In this document: piece after piece, positions 30,151-39,426 of the stretch
Numbering within the stretch: position 1 is the stretch's first letter
Layout: each line of letters starts with the position of its first letter
NCBI RefSeq assembly: GCF_900625095.1
Contig: NZ_LR130760.1
Span: 62,125 to 126,124, forward strand
DNA length: 64,000 nucleotides
From: Acinetobacter ihumii
Lineage (GTDB): Bacteria > Pseudomonadota > Gammaproteobacteria > Pseudomonadales > Moraxellaceae
Direction of reading: 5' to 3'
Notes under the pieces: generated by a model
Databases searched by the model: none
What the model was told of the DNA's origin: nothing
Seen by the model: the letters and a program-made list of their open reading frames with translations, nothing else
Made by a program: the position numbers and the translations under genes

Positions 30151-31182
30151 TTAAGTTTTTGCTGTGTTACTTTGCAAGAATTTTTCACTGTAAATGTGAC
30201 AATTTGCAATGGCTTGTTCATCCAGCCATGTTTTAACAGCTTCAATCATGGGCGGTGGACCACACAAGTACATATCGAAGCTTTGTTCCGCCAGCAGATT
30301 TTTGTCGAGATGCTCGTGAATAAAACCTGATTTGCCTTGCCATTGCGCTGACGCTTTAGAAATAATTGGATGATAACTAAAGTCTTGAATTTTTTCTGCA
30401 TAAGCATTTAAGCGTGTTTGTTCACACAGATCTGCTTCAGTATTTACACCGTAATACAAGCGGATTGGTGGCTGATGCGATTGTTCTGCAAGATTATCCA
30501 GCATACCTAAAAATGCGGATAAGCCTGTACCGCCTGCAATAAATACTAATGGACGTTCAACTTCACGCAGATAAAAGCTGCCGAGAGGTGCTTCCATCAT
30601 CAGAGTTTGTCCAACCTGACAACGTTCTCTCAAATAATTGCTCATCACGCCGTTCGGGAGTAAACGAATGAGAAATTGAAGTTGATTGTTGGCATTTGGA
30701 CGATTGGCAAATGAATAAGAACGCCAGTCATCTGTATCAGGAATCTGTAAACGTGCATACTGACCGGGTAAAAAGTCGAGCTGTTTGGCATGACTGCTGG
30801 CGTCTAAATACAAAATAGCTGTTGTTTCTGAAACGAGCTCTACACCAGTTACCGCAGTCGCAATTTTTAAAGTCTCGCCAGTATTACAAATGCTAGAACT
30901 ATGATCAAAATAAAAAGCGGCATTGGATTTGACACGAGTTTGGCATGCCAACATTTTGCGCTCTGCTAGATCACGTTCGCTTAATGCATCTTCATCGACG
31001 TATTCTTGTTCGTAAATACCCGTTTCACATTTTCCCTGACAGGTGCCACAAACCCCTTCGCGGCAATCTAATGGTAGGTTAATACCTTGACGCACTGCTG
31101 CATCAAGCAACAATTCATCTTCATTTATAGAGATAAAAAAAGTTTTACCATCGGCAAAGTTGAGTGCAACAGAATGATTCAT
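30151..31182 (-). CDS. antC: anthranilate 1,2-dioxygenase reductase component
   Basis: NADH:acceptor reductase for AntAB, 343 residues. 2Fe-2S ferredoxin domain with C40, C45, C48 and C80, FAD-binding RSYSF and NAD-binding GGTGLSAFL. Paralogue of BenC in this window with the same domain order. AGGAGGAG lies about 7 nt before the ATG. Last gene of antABC; assigned to anthranilate rather than benzoate from the partner subunits and the adjacent indole genes. Confidence 0.88.
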   Translation of the reverse strand: MNHSVALNFADGKTFFISINEDELLLDAAVRQGINLPLDCREGVCGTCQGKCETGIYEQEYVDEDALSERDLAERKMLACQTRVKSNAAFYFDHSSSICNTGETLKIATAVTGVELVSETTAILYLDASSHAKQLDFLPGQYARLQIPDTDDWRSYSFANRPNANNQLQFLIRLLPNGVMSNYLRERCQVGQTLMMEAPLGSFYLREVERPLVFIAGGTGLSAFLGMLDNLAEQSHQPPIRLYYGVNTEADLCEQTRLNAYAEKIQDFSYHPIISKASAQWQGKSGFIHEHLDKNLLAEQSFDMYLCGPPPMIEAVKTWLDEQAIANCHIYSEKFLQSNTAKT

Positions 31183-31196
31183 GTCGATGCTCCTCC

Positions 31197-31688
31197 TTAG
31201 ACGTGATAGAAATCGAGGACTGAATCGATCTTGTCATTCAGTAGTACACTGTGCTGACGACGGATACGAAAACTATCTTCTGTTGGACGCAATAAATAAG
31301 TCGCATGTCCATAAAAGCAACCCTCAAGCCCTTGACGGTTATATAAGGTTCTCCAACTCACTTTGGCTTCGACCAAGCCATCATCCAGTGTCTTGACCTG
31401 AACATTGTGAATATTGTGCTGCGTACGTGGCAGAGGTGTTGCCGAAGCAGCTTTGCCTGTACGGATACGAAATACGCGATCTTCAAGGCCAGAACGATCC
31501 TCATAATAAATGTAGGATAAGCCTTGATTGGGATCTTGAACGTAATTGTGATCATCAATCCATTGCGGGATATGGTATTCACTGTCTTCATCGTATAGGT
31601 CGATGTAAGCATCCCAGTCATAGTGATCGCATAGTTCAGCTTTTTTATAGAGGAACTGTGAAACTGCAAAATGAAGTTCGAGAGACAT
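31197..31688 (-). CDS. antB: anthranilate 1,2-dioxygenase small subunit
   Basis: Beta subunit of the ring-hydroxylating dioxygenase, 163 residues, related to BenB (shared [19 protein letters not shown] segment) but shorter. It starts 2 bp after the antA stop and ends 14 bp before antC, so the three genes form a tight operon. Confidence 0.88.
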   Translation of the reverse strand: MSLELHFAVSQFLYKKAELCDHYDWDAYIDLYDEDSEYHIPQWIDDHNYVQDPNQGLSYIYYEDRSGLEDRVFRIRTGKAASATPLPRTQHNIHNVQVKTLDDGLVEAKVSWRTLYNRQGLEGCFYGHATYLLRPTEDSFRIRRQHSVLLNDKIDSVLDFYHV

Positions 31689-31690
31689 GA

Positions 31691-33106
31691 TTACACCTCA
31701 TCCGTAACTGATTGATTGTCAAAAGTAACATCGTGCATTTTGAGGGCTTTTTTATTCAGCCCATCTAAAATAAGACGTTGCCAATGTCTATGTTGATTGA
31801 CATACAGACCTTCGTGTGTAAATTCACGACCTGTCATGACGGGTTCAATGCCTAGATCCTGCGAATTTTGTGTTGGACCATATGTCCATTGATGATAGCC
31901 ACGAGAGATATCGCTCCAGCGTTCGATACGACCCTGAAAACCCTTTTGTTGTTCGCGAAATTCAACCAAATCGTCAGGTGTACCTAGACCAGAGACATTA
32001 AAGAAGTCTTCAAACTGGCGAATACGGTTACGACGAGCTTCACTCGACTCACCTTTGACGCCAATACACTGACTGATGACCTCAGTTTTATTCCATGCGA
32101 CTGGGCGGATAATACGTAGTTGTGAACTGATCTGATCCATAAAGAACAGGCTTGGGTATAAGTTCAAGTTACGTAAGCGGTGCATTGCCCATTCGGCACG
32201 TTTATCGCCAAATTTTTCCACCAAGTACGGCATAACCACATCATAGCCTGGACGCACGGTTGGATTTGGCATATCACTAAACAATACGCTATGACCATTT
32301 TTAAAGCTAAACCAGCCATCATCGGTCTCTGAATCACCTGCGCCCAGTTTGCTATAATCCAGTGTGTCGAGCTCATCACCTTTGGCTGCATTCACTTGCT
32401 GACGGTGTTGTACAGTAGAGACATAGTTATAATGTACGGTACTGACGTGATAGCCATCGAGGCCATTTTCATTTTGAAGTTTCCAGTTGCCTGCAAAGGT
32501 ATAGGCAGATTTACCTTGTAGAACTTCAAGTTCACCTGTCGGAGACTGATCGACCATCAGGTCTAAAAATACTTTGGCATCTCCTAAAAAGTCTTCAAGC
32601 GAATCTGTTGCTTGAGTATCCAGACTAACAAACACAAATCCACGATAGCTGGCAACTCGACCTTGTTTTAAGCCACGGCTTGATTTGTCAAAATCTTCAC
32701 AATATTCGCCAGGGGCTTTAACCTTGACCAAACGACCATCAGATTTATAGCACCAAGCATGGAAGGGGCAGGTAAAGACAGACTGATTACCTTTGGCAAC
32801 ACGGGTCAGAGTTGCACCACGGTGTTCACAGGCATTGACCATGGCATGTAATTTACCTTGACCATCACGGCTCACAATAATAGGTTGACGACCGATCTGT
32901 ACAGTAACGAAGTCGTTATTATTTGGAATTTCACTTTCATGACAAGCGTAAATCCAGACCTTTTCAAAAATGAGTTCCATTTCGAGTTCGAATAGCTCTG
33001 GCTCAGTAAACATATCGCGAGCAATTCGATAGACTCCATCATTTGGGCGAAAATCGAGACAAGCTTGTACAAAATTTTGCCATTCGGCGAGGTTACGTGC
33101 AGTCAT
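31691..33106 (-). CDS. antA: anthranilate 1,2-dioxygenase large subunit
   Basis: Catalytic Rieske oxygenase subunit, 471 residues, predicted to convert anthranilate to catechol with loss of CO2 and ammonia. Rieske ligands are C93, H95, C113 and H116 (CEH...CPFH); iron-site histidines H220 and H225 lie in DGYHVSTVH. It resembles BenA but carries CPFHAW where BenA has CPFHGW. AGGAAGAG precedes the ATG. The neighbouring indole operon makes anthranilate the logical substrate; in ADP1 AntA the conversion is established. Confidence 0.9.
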   Translation of the reverse strand: MTARNLAEWQNFVQACLDFRPNDGVYRIARDMFTEPELFELEMELIFEKVWIYACHESEIPNNNDFVTVQIGRQPIIVSRDGQGKLHAMVNACEHRGATLTRVAKGNQSVFTCPFHAWCYKSDGRLVKVKAPGEYCEDFDKSSRGLKQGRVASYRGFVFVSLDTQATDSLEDFLGDAKVFLDLMVDQSPTGELEVLQGKSAYTFAGNWKLQNENGLDGYHVSTVHYNYVSTVQHRQQVNAAKGDELDTLDYSKLGAGDSETDDGWFSFKNGHSVLFSDMPNPTVRPGYDVVMPYLVEKFGDKRAEWAMHRLRNLNLYPSLFFMDQISSQLRIIRPVAWNKTEVISQCIGVKGESSEARRNRIRQFEDFFNVSGLGTPDDLVEFREQQKGFQGRIERWSDISRGYHQWTYGPTQNSQDLGIEPVMTGREFTHEGLYVNQHRHWQRLILDGLNKKALKMHDVTFDNQSVTDEV

Positions 33107-33178
33107 GGGCTCTTCCTCTATCCATTCAGTGCTTTTATCTGATTGAAACGCGAAATGAAGAAGAGCTCTATCCAGATT

Positions 33179-33214
33179 TTCCTAGTTTTTATCCACTTTG
33201 TGCAGGTTATTTCC
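33179..33214 (-). promoter_or_regulatory. XylS-like direct repeats upstream of antA
   Basis: On the minus strand, TGCA-N6-GGATA (33214 to 33200), a perfect XylS-type half site, is followed 21 bp downstream by AGGA-N6-GGATA (33193 to 33179). GGATA is identical in both. The repeats end about 72 bp before the antA start. Together with the iifA repeats they point to AraC-family control. Confidence 0.6.
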
Positions 33215-33314
33215 CTTAATACGGAAAATTTGAATCACTAACAAGGAAATCGAAAATTGCCTTTGTAGACCAATTGTAGATACTAAATTCATTCGTTAAA
33301 GGAAAACAGCAGCA

Positions 33315-33734
33315 ATGAAACATACCCGTATTCGTACATTTAATACTAAAAAAACATATCCAGAACAAAACCTTGATAATGATTTATGTCAGGCTGTCGT
33401 GGCACGTGGCAGTATGGTATTCCTGCGAGGACAGATTGGACAAAATCTTGATACGTCTGAAAGTGTATGTATCGGTGATGTTCGCGGTCAGGCAGAACAA
33501 GCCATGTATAACATTGATATGCTGTTAAAAGAAGCAGGTGGCGAGCTTGAGGATATATGCAAAATCACTATTTATATCATTGATCCACGTTATCGTGAAG
33601 ATGTTTACCAAGTCGTTGGAAAATGGCTAAAAGGTGTTTTTCCAGTATCCACTGGCATTGTGGTGTCAGCTTTGGCACGACCAGAATGGTTGGTTGAAAT
33701 TGATGCGACTGCTGTCATTCCCGATCACCCCTAA
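33315..33734 (+). CDS. RidA/YjgF family protein
   Basis: 139 residues, RidA superfamily, which hydrolyses reactive enamine/imine intermediates. The C-terminal SALARPEWLVEIDATAVI segment carries the conserved arginine. In catabolic clusters such proteins often protect a pathway that makes 2-aminoacrylate-like or imine products, so an amine-oxidising step nearby is suggested. It is divergent from antA and lies 15 bp before the DUF1028 gene, with which it is probably cotranscribed. Confidence 0.88.
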   Translation: MKHTRIRTFNTKKTYPEQNLDNDLCQAVVARGSMVFLRGQIGQNLDTSESVCIGDVRGQAEQAMYNIDMLLKEAGGELEDICKITIYIIDPRYREDVYQVVGKWLKGVFPVSTGIVVSALARPEWLVEIDATAVIPDHP

Positions 33735-33749
33735 TTCAGGACAATGCCC

Positions 33750-34421
33750 ATGACTTTTTCAATTATTGCCCGTTGTAAAAAAACCGGGCAGTTTGGTGTT
33801 GCAATTTCATCGTCTTCACCTGCTGTTGCAGCACGGTGTATACAGGCCAGAGCAGGTATTGGTGTGGCTGCTAGTCAGAATATTACTGATCCACATTTGG
33901 CAAATATATTGCTCGATATGATCAAATACGATATTACCCCTGTAGATGCAATCTCAGAGTTGGTCAAGAATACAGATTTTATTGAGTATCGACAATTGGC
34001 AGTCATTAATCTAAATGATGAGCCTGCTATATTTAGTGGAAAAAATGTTTTGGGTCAGGCGGCGCATTGTATAGGTGAACATGCTGTCTGTGCTGGTAAT
34101 TTGCTCGATAATCCAAATGTTCCACAGCAGATGTTAGAGGCATTTCAGGGTGCAGAAGGTGTTTTGGCAGAGCGTCTGTTAATTGCACTTCAGCAAGGTT
34201 TAAGCGCAGGCGGAGAGGCAGGTCCGGTACATTCTGCGGGCATAATGGTCGTGGATAAACTGCAATGGCCAATTATCGACTTGCGTGTAGACTGGTCTGA
34301 AACGCCTATAGATGACTTATATCAACTTTGGAAAGTGTATGAGCCACAAGTCGAAGCGTATGTTATTCGCGCACTGAATCCAGCAGATTCACCGAGTTAT
34401 GCTGTTCCAGGTGATGAATAA
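33750..34421 (+). CDS. DUF1028 family protein (putative Ntn-type hydrolase)
   Basis: About 223 residues with the DUF1028 start FSIIARCKKTGQFGVAISSSSPAVAARC. The family is placed in the Ntn-hydrolase superfamily, and its substrates are largely unknown. Such genes often accompany RidA and amidohydrolase genes. ATG 33750 has AGGA at suitable spacing; ATG 33744 is in frame but too close. Member of the RidA-DUF1028-LysR-ArgE gene run. Confidence 0.85.
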   Translation: MTFSIIARCKKTGQFGVAISSSSPAVAARCIQARAGIGVAASQNITDPHLANILLDMIKYDITPVDAISELVKNTDFIEYRQLAVINLNDEPAIFSGKNVLGQAAHCIGEHAVCAGNLLDNPNVPQQMLEAFQGAEGVLAERLLIALQQGLSAGGEAGPVHSAGIMVVDKLQWPIIDLRVDWSETPIDDLYQLWKVYEPQVEAYVIRALNPADSPSYAVPGDE

Positions 34422-34457
34422 TACATTGATAGTATTCACTCATAAGGTCTAAAACAC

Positions 34458-35444
34458 GTGTTAAATCGTATTTCACTACGTCAAATGCAATATTTCGTTG
34501 CCACTGCTGAAAGTGGCAGCATTATTATTGCCTCTGAAAAAATTCATGTTTCTTCACCATCAATTTCAGCAGCGATTGCCCACATCGAATCGGAACTTCA
34601 GGTTCAACTGTTTATTCGCCAGCATGCTAAAGGACTAATTTTGACCGATATTGGTCAAAAGGTAATGCAGGAATGCAATTTAATTCTAAGTCAGGCGGGT
34701 AATCTTTACTCATTGGTCGCGGATTTTTCTGGTTCAGTACGTGGACCTTTGAAATTAGGCTGTTTTACTGCATTTGCACCGATGATTCATGCCGAAGTCA
34801 TTCAGGGTTTTTGTAATTTGTATAAAAATGTCACGCTGAATGTCGTTGAAGATGATCAACAGGTTTTGATCAACAGTTTAATCCGTAATGAATTGGATGT
34901 GGCACTGACCTATGATTTAAATCTGGATGATGATTTAATCAACTTCGAATCATTGGCGAGTTTACCGCCACATGTACTAGTGAGTGAATCTCATCCTTTG
35001 GCCTTACATAGCGCTGTGACCTTAGAGGAATTGACAGAATTGCCAATGGTACTTCTGGATATGCCTTATAGTAATGATTATTTCATTTCTCTATTTAGAA
35101 AATATAAATTAAGCCCGAAAGTTGCGCATTCTTCCCGACATGTCGATGTGGTTCGCTCCATGGTAGCCAATAATTTAGGCTATACCATTTTAAATGTAAG
35201 ACCAAAAAATAATTATTCCTTAGATGGCAAGCGGCTGGTCAGACTGCGTATCGCAGGTTCACACCGTCCTATGCATATTGGCTTGGCCACTGCCAAAAAT
35301 GTCACGCTTAATACCGTAGCACAAGCATTTATCAGCCGTTGCCGAGCTTTTATTTCTAATCATTATATTTCTGGCATGACTGATGCTCATTCTTTTGATC
35401 CTCATATCAAATCCAATACCCTTGATTTACTGGAAGGTGATTAG
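34458..35444 (+). CDS. LysR-type transcriptional regulator A
   Basis: 328 residues from a GTG start at 34458 with AAGG upstream. Winged helix-turn-helix in residues 1-60, effector domain after that. It closely resembles the regulator at 53436-54425; both begin MLNRIS and share SIIIASEKIHVS-like segments, and both use GTG. It sits between DUF1028 and the deacylase gene and abuts the latter without a gap. It probably controls the RidA-to-oxygenase genes of this module. Confidence 0.88.
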   Translation: MLNRISLRQMQYFVATAESGSIIIASEKIHVSSPSISAAIAHIESELQVQLFIRQHAKGLILTDIGQKVMQECNLILSQAGNLYSLVADFSGSVRGPLKLGCFTAFAPMIHAEVIQGFCNLYKNVTLNVVEDDQQVLINSLIRNELDVALTYDLNLDDDLINFESLASLPPHVLVSESHPLALHSAVTLEELTELPMVLLDMPYSNDYFISLFRKYKLSPKVAHSSRHVDVVRSMVANNLGYTILNVRPKNNYSLDGKRLVRLRIAGSHRPMHIGLATAKNVTLNTVAQAFISRCRAFISNHYISGMTDAHSFDPHIKSNTLDLLEGD

Positions 35445-36584
35445 ATGAATAAACACATTAAAAGTTTAGCATTGTTACAACGTTTGATTGCCTTTGATAC
35501 CACCTCCTATAAAAGTAATATTGAACTGATTAACCAGATCCAACAGCTTCTTGAACAATATCAGATTGATGTCCAGCTCAATTTTAATCAGGACAAGACT
35601 AAAGCGAATCTATTCGCCAGTACCGGGCCAGTTGGTGAGGCAGGTATTTTACTGTCGGGGCATTCTGATGTTGTGCCTGTGGCTGGTCAGCAATGGGATA
35701 CCCCTGCTTTTAGTGCGGTGATCAAGCAGGATCGTGTTTATGGTCGTGGAACTGCCGATATGAAAGGTTTTTTGGCCTGCGCTATCCATGCAATGCTCGA
35801 TGCTTCTCAGTGTCAACTCAAAAGACCATTACAACTCTGTATTTCTTATGACGAGGAAATTGGCTGTATTGGGGTACGAGGAATTTTGCAGCATTTATCT
35901 GAAACCCTAAAACCACCTCTGGTGTGTGTGATTGGTGAACCCACTATGATGCAAATGGCACTGGCACATAAAGGTAAAACAGTCTATCAGGCGCGTTGTT
36001 GCGGTGAAGAAGGGCACTCTGCCTTGGCACCACGCTTTGTCAATGCCATCCATGTAGCTGGACAGCTGATTCAGTCCTTACAGCAAACCCAGCAATATAT
36101 CGCATTACAAGGTCAGCAAGATCATGGCTACGATATCCCTTATAGTACCATTCATGTGGGTAAAATTTCAGGTGGAATGGCTTTAAATATTGTTCCAAAT
36201 CAATGTATTGTAGATTATGAAATTCGAAATTTGGCACAAGATAGTAGTGCCGAGATTCAGCATTTGATCTTTGATCAAATTAGCGAAGACTATCAATCAC
36301 ATATTGAAATTAATCAAGTCAATGAATATCCAGGACTGAAAACCTCTCCAACTGTACAGGCAGTTGAGTTTATTCAGCAATTACTGCCATCTGAGACCAC
36401 ACAGGCCAATATTTCCTTTGGGACTGAAGGTGGACTTTTTCAAAATGCCATGAATTGTCCAGTGATTGTCTGTGGACCAGGCGATATAGCGGTTGCTCAC
36501 AAACCGAATGAATATGTGTCGCTGGATCAACTGCAACAATGCGAGATCTTTTTGGAAAAACTGGTCGCTACCATTACTGCCTAA
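35445..36584 (+). CDS. ArgE-like M20 deacylase
   Basis: 379 residues, M20 metallopeptidase family of the acetylornithine deacetylase type. Metal-binding and catalytic motifs are GHSDVVP, GRGTADMKGF, YDEEIGC and GEPT. It starts at the base after the LysR stop. In this setting it is more likely catabolic, removing an acyl group from an N-acylated amino acid delivered by the transporter, than part of arginine synthesis. I avoid argE for that reason. Confidence 0.85.
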   Translation: MNKHIKSLALLQRLIAFDTTSYKSNIELINQIQQLLEQYQIDVQLNFNQDKTKANLFASTGPVGEAGILLSGHSDVVPVAGQQWDTPAFSAVIKQDRVYGRGTADMKGFLACAIHAMLDASQCQLKRPLQLCISYDEEIGCIGVRGILQHLSETLKPPLVCVIGEPTMMQMALAHKGKTVYQARCCGEEGHSALAPRFVNAIHVAGQLIQSLQQTQQYIALQGQQDHGYDIPYSTIHVGKISGGMALNIVPNQCIVDYEIRNLAQDSSAEIQHLIFDQISEDYQSHIEINQVNEYPGLKTSPTVQAVEFIQQLLPSETTQANISFGTEGGLFQNAMNCPVIVCGPGDIAVAHKPNEYVSLDQLQQCEIFLEKLVATITA

Positions 36585-36763
36585 ATGATCATTTTAGGAT
36601 GATCCTATTTGGCCAGATAACTTTTTTGAATTCGATGTTGATGCATCGGGTTCAGCTTTTTTATTGCAACAGATTTAGATCGTTTTTTATATTTTATTAT
36701 AAAAAATAATTGCTTATATTAAAAAATTCATCGCTTTTAATTTTTAAGAGAATTAATTCATTT

Positions 36764-36800
36764 TTTCAAAATTACTTATTGGACAGATTTCCGTTATAAC
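36764..36800 (+). promoter_or_regulatory. conserved 37-bp promoter element, copy 1
   Basis: TTTCAAAATTACTT (36764-36777) plus 23 bp ending TATAAC. It matches 39349-39385 over 37 bp without gaps (27 identical). CATCGCTTTT is also shared 30-35 bp upstream in both. It lies 38 bp before the permease-ATPase gene. Likely common LysR-controlled promoter; TATAAC may be the -10 box. Confidence 0.55.
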
Positions 36801-36838
36801 AAAAACATTAAATTAGGGCTTTAGCATAGGGGTACCAT

Positions 36839-38356
36839 ATGCAGTTTGATTGGACATATACCTTCGGGTTACTGTTGAACAAAAATTTTTGGATGGCAAC
36901 GTGGACCGTTATTGAGCTCAGTATATTGGTCTGGCTGCTTGGGATTTTCTTAGGTTTTGTATTGGCTTTTGCTAAGCAATCCAGATTCAAACCCCTCTCA
37001 TGGCTAAGTGCTACCTATATCTGGTTTTTTAGAAGTTTGCCTTTGTTGGTCTTGCTGGTTTTTGTGTATAACTTGCCTCAAATTTTTCCAGCTTCAAGTG
37101 TCATTTTGGCTTCGCCCTTTTTGGCTGGTTTAATTGCAATGACCTTAAGTGAGGCGGCATATATTGCAGAAATCCATCGCGGTGGTCTGAGTTCGATTAC
37201 CAAAGGCCAGATTGAAGCAGGTAAAGCATTGGGAATAAAATATCTGGGCATTCAGCGTTTAATTGTGATCCCTCAAGCATTTCGCGTGGCACTTCCTTCT
37301 TTAGCCAATGAATACGTATCGATTGTTAAATTGACTTCATTGGTGTCAGTGATTTCATTGACAGAGATTTTATTGGTTGGACAGCGTCTATATACGCAAA
37401 ATTTTCTGGTACTTGAAACCATGTTGGCGGTTGCTTTTTACTACGTTTTAATTGTGACGGTATTTGGCTGGCTAATTCAATGGTTCGAACAAAAAATAGA
37501 TGTCACCAATCGAAAGCCAGGTTTGTTAAATGAACTTGATCCTTTAAATAAGCTGCCGAATATTTCCAATGCATCAATTAGTGTTCGTAAAATCATCGTA
37601 CCTGAACGTCAGGGTGAGTTTGCACTCGAAGCAATCAATATACATAAAGCATATGGCGATCATGAAGTACTCAAAGGGATTGATCTTAAAGTACGCTGGG
37701 GAGAAGTGATCTCGATTATTGGCCCGTCGGGGTCAGGTAAGACGACCTTTATTCGTACCCTGAATGGTCTGGAATCTCTAAATCGTGGAACGATTAATTT
37801 ACTCGGTCAATCGTTTCTTAAAGATGATGTACTCACTGAAGATTCACCTGAATATAAAAAACAGATTGTGCGTGTCGGAATGGTGTTTCAAAGTTTTAAC
37901 TTATTTCCCCATAAGACCATTTTAGAGAATGTCATGCTTGCCCCGAACTATCACAAAATGGGCAGTACCTTAGAAAATAAAGTGACGGCTTTGGCAATGC
38001 TAGATAAGGTGGGAATGAAACAACACGCTTATAAATATCCTCATCAACTTTCTGGAGGACAACAGCAACGTGTTGCGATCGCACGTGCATTGGCGATGAA
38101 ACCTTCGATTATTTTATTTGATGAGCCTACTTCTGCGCTAGATCCTGAGTTGGTCAACGAAGTGTTAAAAGTGATTGAGGAACTAGCCGAAGAGGGCTTG
38201 ACCATGATCATTGTGACACACGAAATGAGTTTTGCTTTTAAAGTTTCAGATCGTGTCATGTTTATGGAAAATGGTCATGTCGTGGCTGAGGATACTCCAG
38301 AAGCCTTATTAAATTCATCAAATGAACGTTTAAAGCAGTTTATGCGCAAGGCATAA
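36839..38356 (+). CDS. fused permease-ATPase of a polar amino acid ABC transporter (A)
   Basis: 505 residues joining two normally separate parts. Residues 1-225 are a HisM-type permease with the EAGKALGIKYLGIQR cytoplasmic loop. From about 260 an ABC ATPase has Walker [11 protein letters not shown]-loop VFQSFN, signature LSGGQQQR, Walker [14 protein letters not shown] and the VTHE switch histidine. AGGGG precedes the ATG. Likely partner is the binding lipoprotein at 39427. The paralogue at 50330 has the same fusion. Substrate class: polar amino acids or opine-like compounds. Confidence 0.92.
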   Translation: MQFDWTYTFGLLLNKNFWMATWTVIELSILVWLLGIFLGFVLAFAKQSRFKPLSWLSATYIWFFRSLPLLVLLVFVYNLPQIFPASSVILASPFLAGLIAMTLSEAAYIAEIHRGGLSSITKGQIEAGKALGIKYLGIQRLIVIPQAFRVALPSLANEYVSIVKLTSLVSVISLTEILLVGQRLYTQNFLVLETMLAVAFYYVLIVTVFGWLIQWFEQKIDVTNRKPGLLNELDPLNKLPNISNASISVRKIIVPERQGEFALEAINIHKAYGDHEVLKGIDLKVRWGEVISIIGPSGSGKTTFIRTLNGLESLNRGTINLLGQSFLKDDVLTEDSPEYKKQIVRVGMVFQSFNLFPHKTILENVMLAPNYHKMGSTLENKVTALAMLDKVGMKQHAYKYPHQLSGGQQQRVAIARALAMKPSIILFDEPTSALDPELVNEVLKVIEELAEEGLTMIIVTHEMSFAFKVSDRVMFMENGHVVAEDTPEALLNSSNERLKQFMRKA

Positions 38357-38400
38357 ACATTGATAGATTTTTTATCAAATGCGATTTTATTTTGAGATCA

Positions 38401-38430
38401 AAGCCATTTATAAAAAATGGCTTTTTTTTT
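38401..38430 (+). terminator. intrinsic terminator after the permease-ATPase gene
   Basis: AAGCCATTT / AAATGGCTT with a 5-nt loop, then a T-run of at least eight (38422-38430). Confidence 0.88.
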
Positions 38431-38535
38431 ATTTCTTAGATTAGCGTTTAAAGTTTAACAGCATGTTGTTGTCATAATACCTGACTCGGACTTTTTTGGG
38501 CAGAGTTTGATCCATGACCTAAAAGATGAGGGGCA

Positions 38536-39261
38536 TTAATCCATAAAACTCGGATCTTCTTTCATTAAAATAATTTTCATTTCTTCAAAATGTGCCAAAG
38601 AATAGTCATCAATTTTTTCCCAATCTTTTGCTGTTTTTTCAGCAACATCATCATCTAGAACACTGAGCTCTTGTCCTGTTGCATAAGCGTTAACCAAAAG
38701 TTGACTGGCACGCTCTATGGTGTACATATCATCAAAAGCAATGCCGATCTTATGCGAACTGACAATTACGCCATGATTTCCCATCAGTAAACGATTTTTG
38801 TCTTGAAGGAGTTGAGTCAAACGTTGACCTTCGGCGCGCTGGTCAGCCATACCTGAATAGTTAAAATCATAGGCAACACGCTTGAAATAACGCGCACTAT
38901 TTTGATCTATGGGTAAAATGGTGGGATTCTTTAAACATGAAAGTGTGGTGGTGTAAATAGGGTGTAAATGCATCACCACCCGAATGTCTGGACGCATGCT
39001 ATGAATTTGACCGTGAATCGTCCATGCTGTTGAATCAATTTCACCCCGATTAAAACTTTGTGGATCATCTGCATCCACTAAAACCAGATCACTGGCTTTA
39101 ATGCGAGAAAAATGCATCCATTTCGGATTGAGGAGAAATTTCTTTCCATCCTCTGAAACTGCAGCGCTAAAGTGATTGGCAACACCTTCATGTAAGCCCA
39201 GTTTTGCACATGCTCGAAAGGCTGCTGCTAAGTCGATTCGGATTTTTTGTTCATTTAACAT
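38536..39261 (-). CDS. class II aldolase/adducin family protein (A)
   Basis: 241 residues, class II aldolase fold with zinc-histidine motif HLHPIYTT and NHGVIV. Members split or decarboxylate sugar phosphates and related hydroxy-keto acids; the true substrate here is unknown. It is divergent from the binding-protein gene, with a conserved promoter element between them. A distant paralogue lies at 45403. Confidence 0.85.
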   Translation of the reverse strand: MLNEQKIRIDLAAAFRACAKLGLHEGVANHFSAAVSEDGKKFLLNPKWMHFSRIKASDLVLVDADDPQSFNRGEIDSTAWTIHGQIHSMRPDIRVVMHLHPIYTTTLSCLKNPTILPIDQNSARYFKRVAYDFNYSGMADQRAEGQRLTQLLQDKNRLLMGNHGVIVSSHKIGIAFDDMYTIERASQLLVNAYATGQELSVLDDDVAEKTAKDWEKIDDYSLAHFEEMKIILMKEDPSFMD

Positions 39262-39348
39262 TGGTACATCTCGAGATTAATTTAAGTGAAAGTCTATGAC
39301 TTTTTACTTGAACTTTTGCATCGCTTTTTTTGGAGTAATGACTAGGAA

Positions 39349-39385
39349 TTTCAAAATTACTTTCTGAGAAAATCTCACGTATAAC
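39349..39385. promoter_or_regulatory. conserved 37-bp promoter element, copy 2
   Basis: Matches the element at 36764-36800 (27 of 37 identical, gap-free, starting TTTCAAAATTACTT and ending TATAAC). It lies between the divergent aldolase and binding-protein genes, 41 bp before the latter. Confidence 0.55.
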
Positions 39386-39426
39386 TAATCATAAGAAAAT
39401 TTAACCAGTCAGAATTGGAGTGAATC

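Noticed and set aside
35445..36584. naming the M20 deacylase argE
   Set aside because: The family match is good, but its catabolic neighbourhood makes the biosynthetic symbol misleading.
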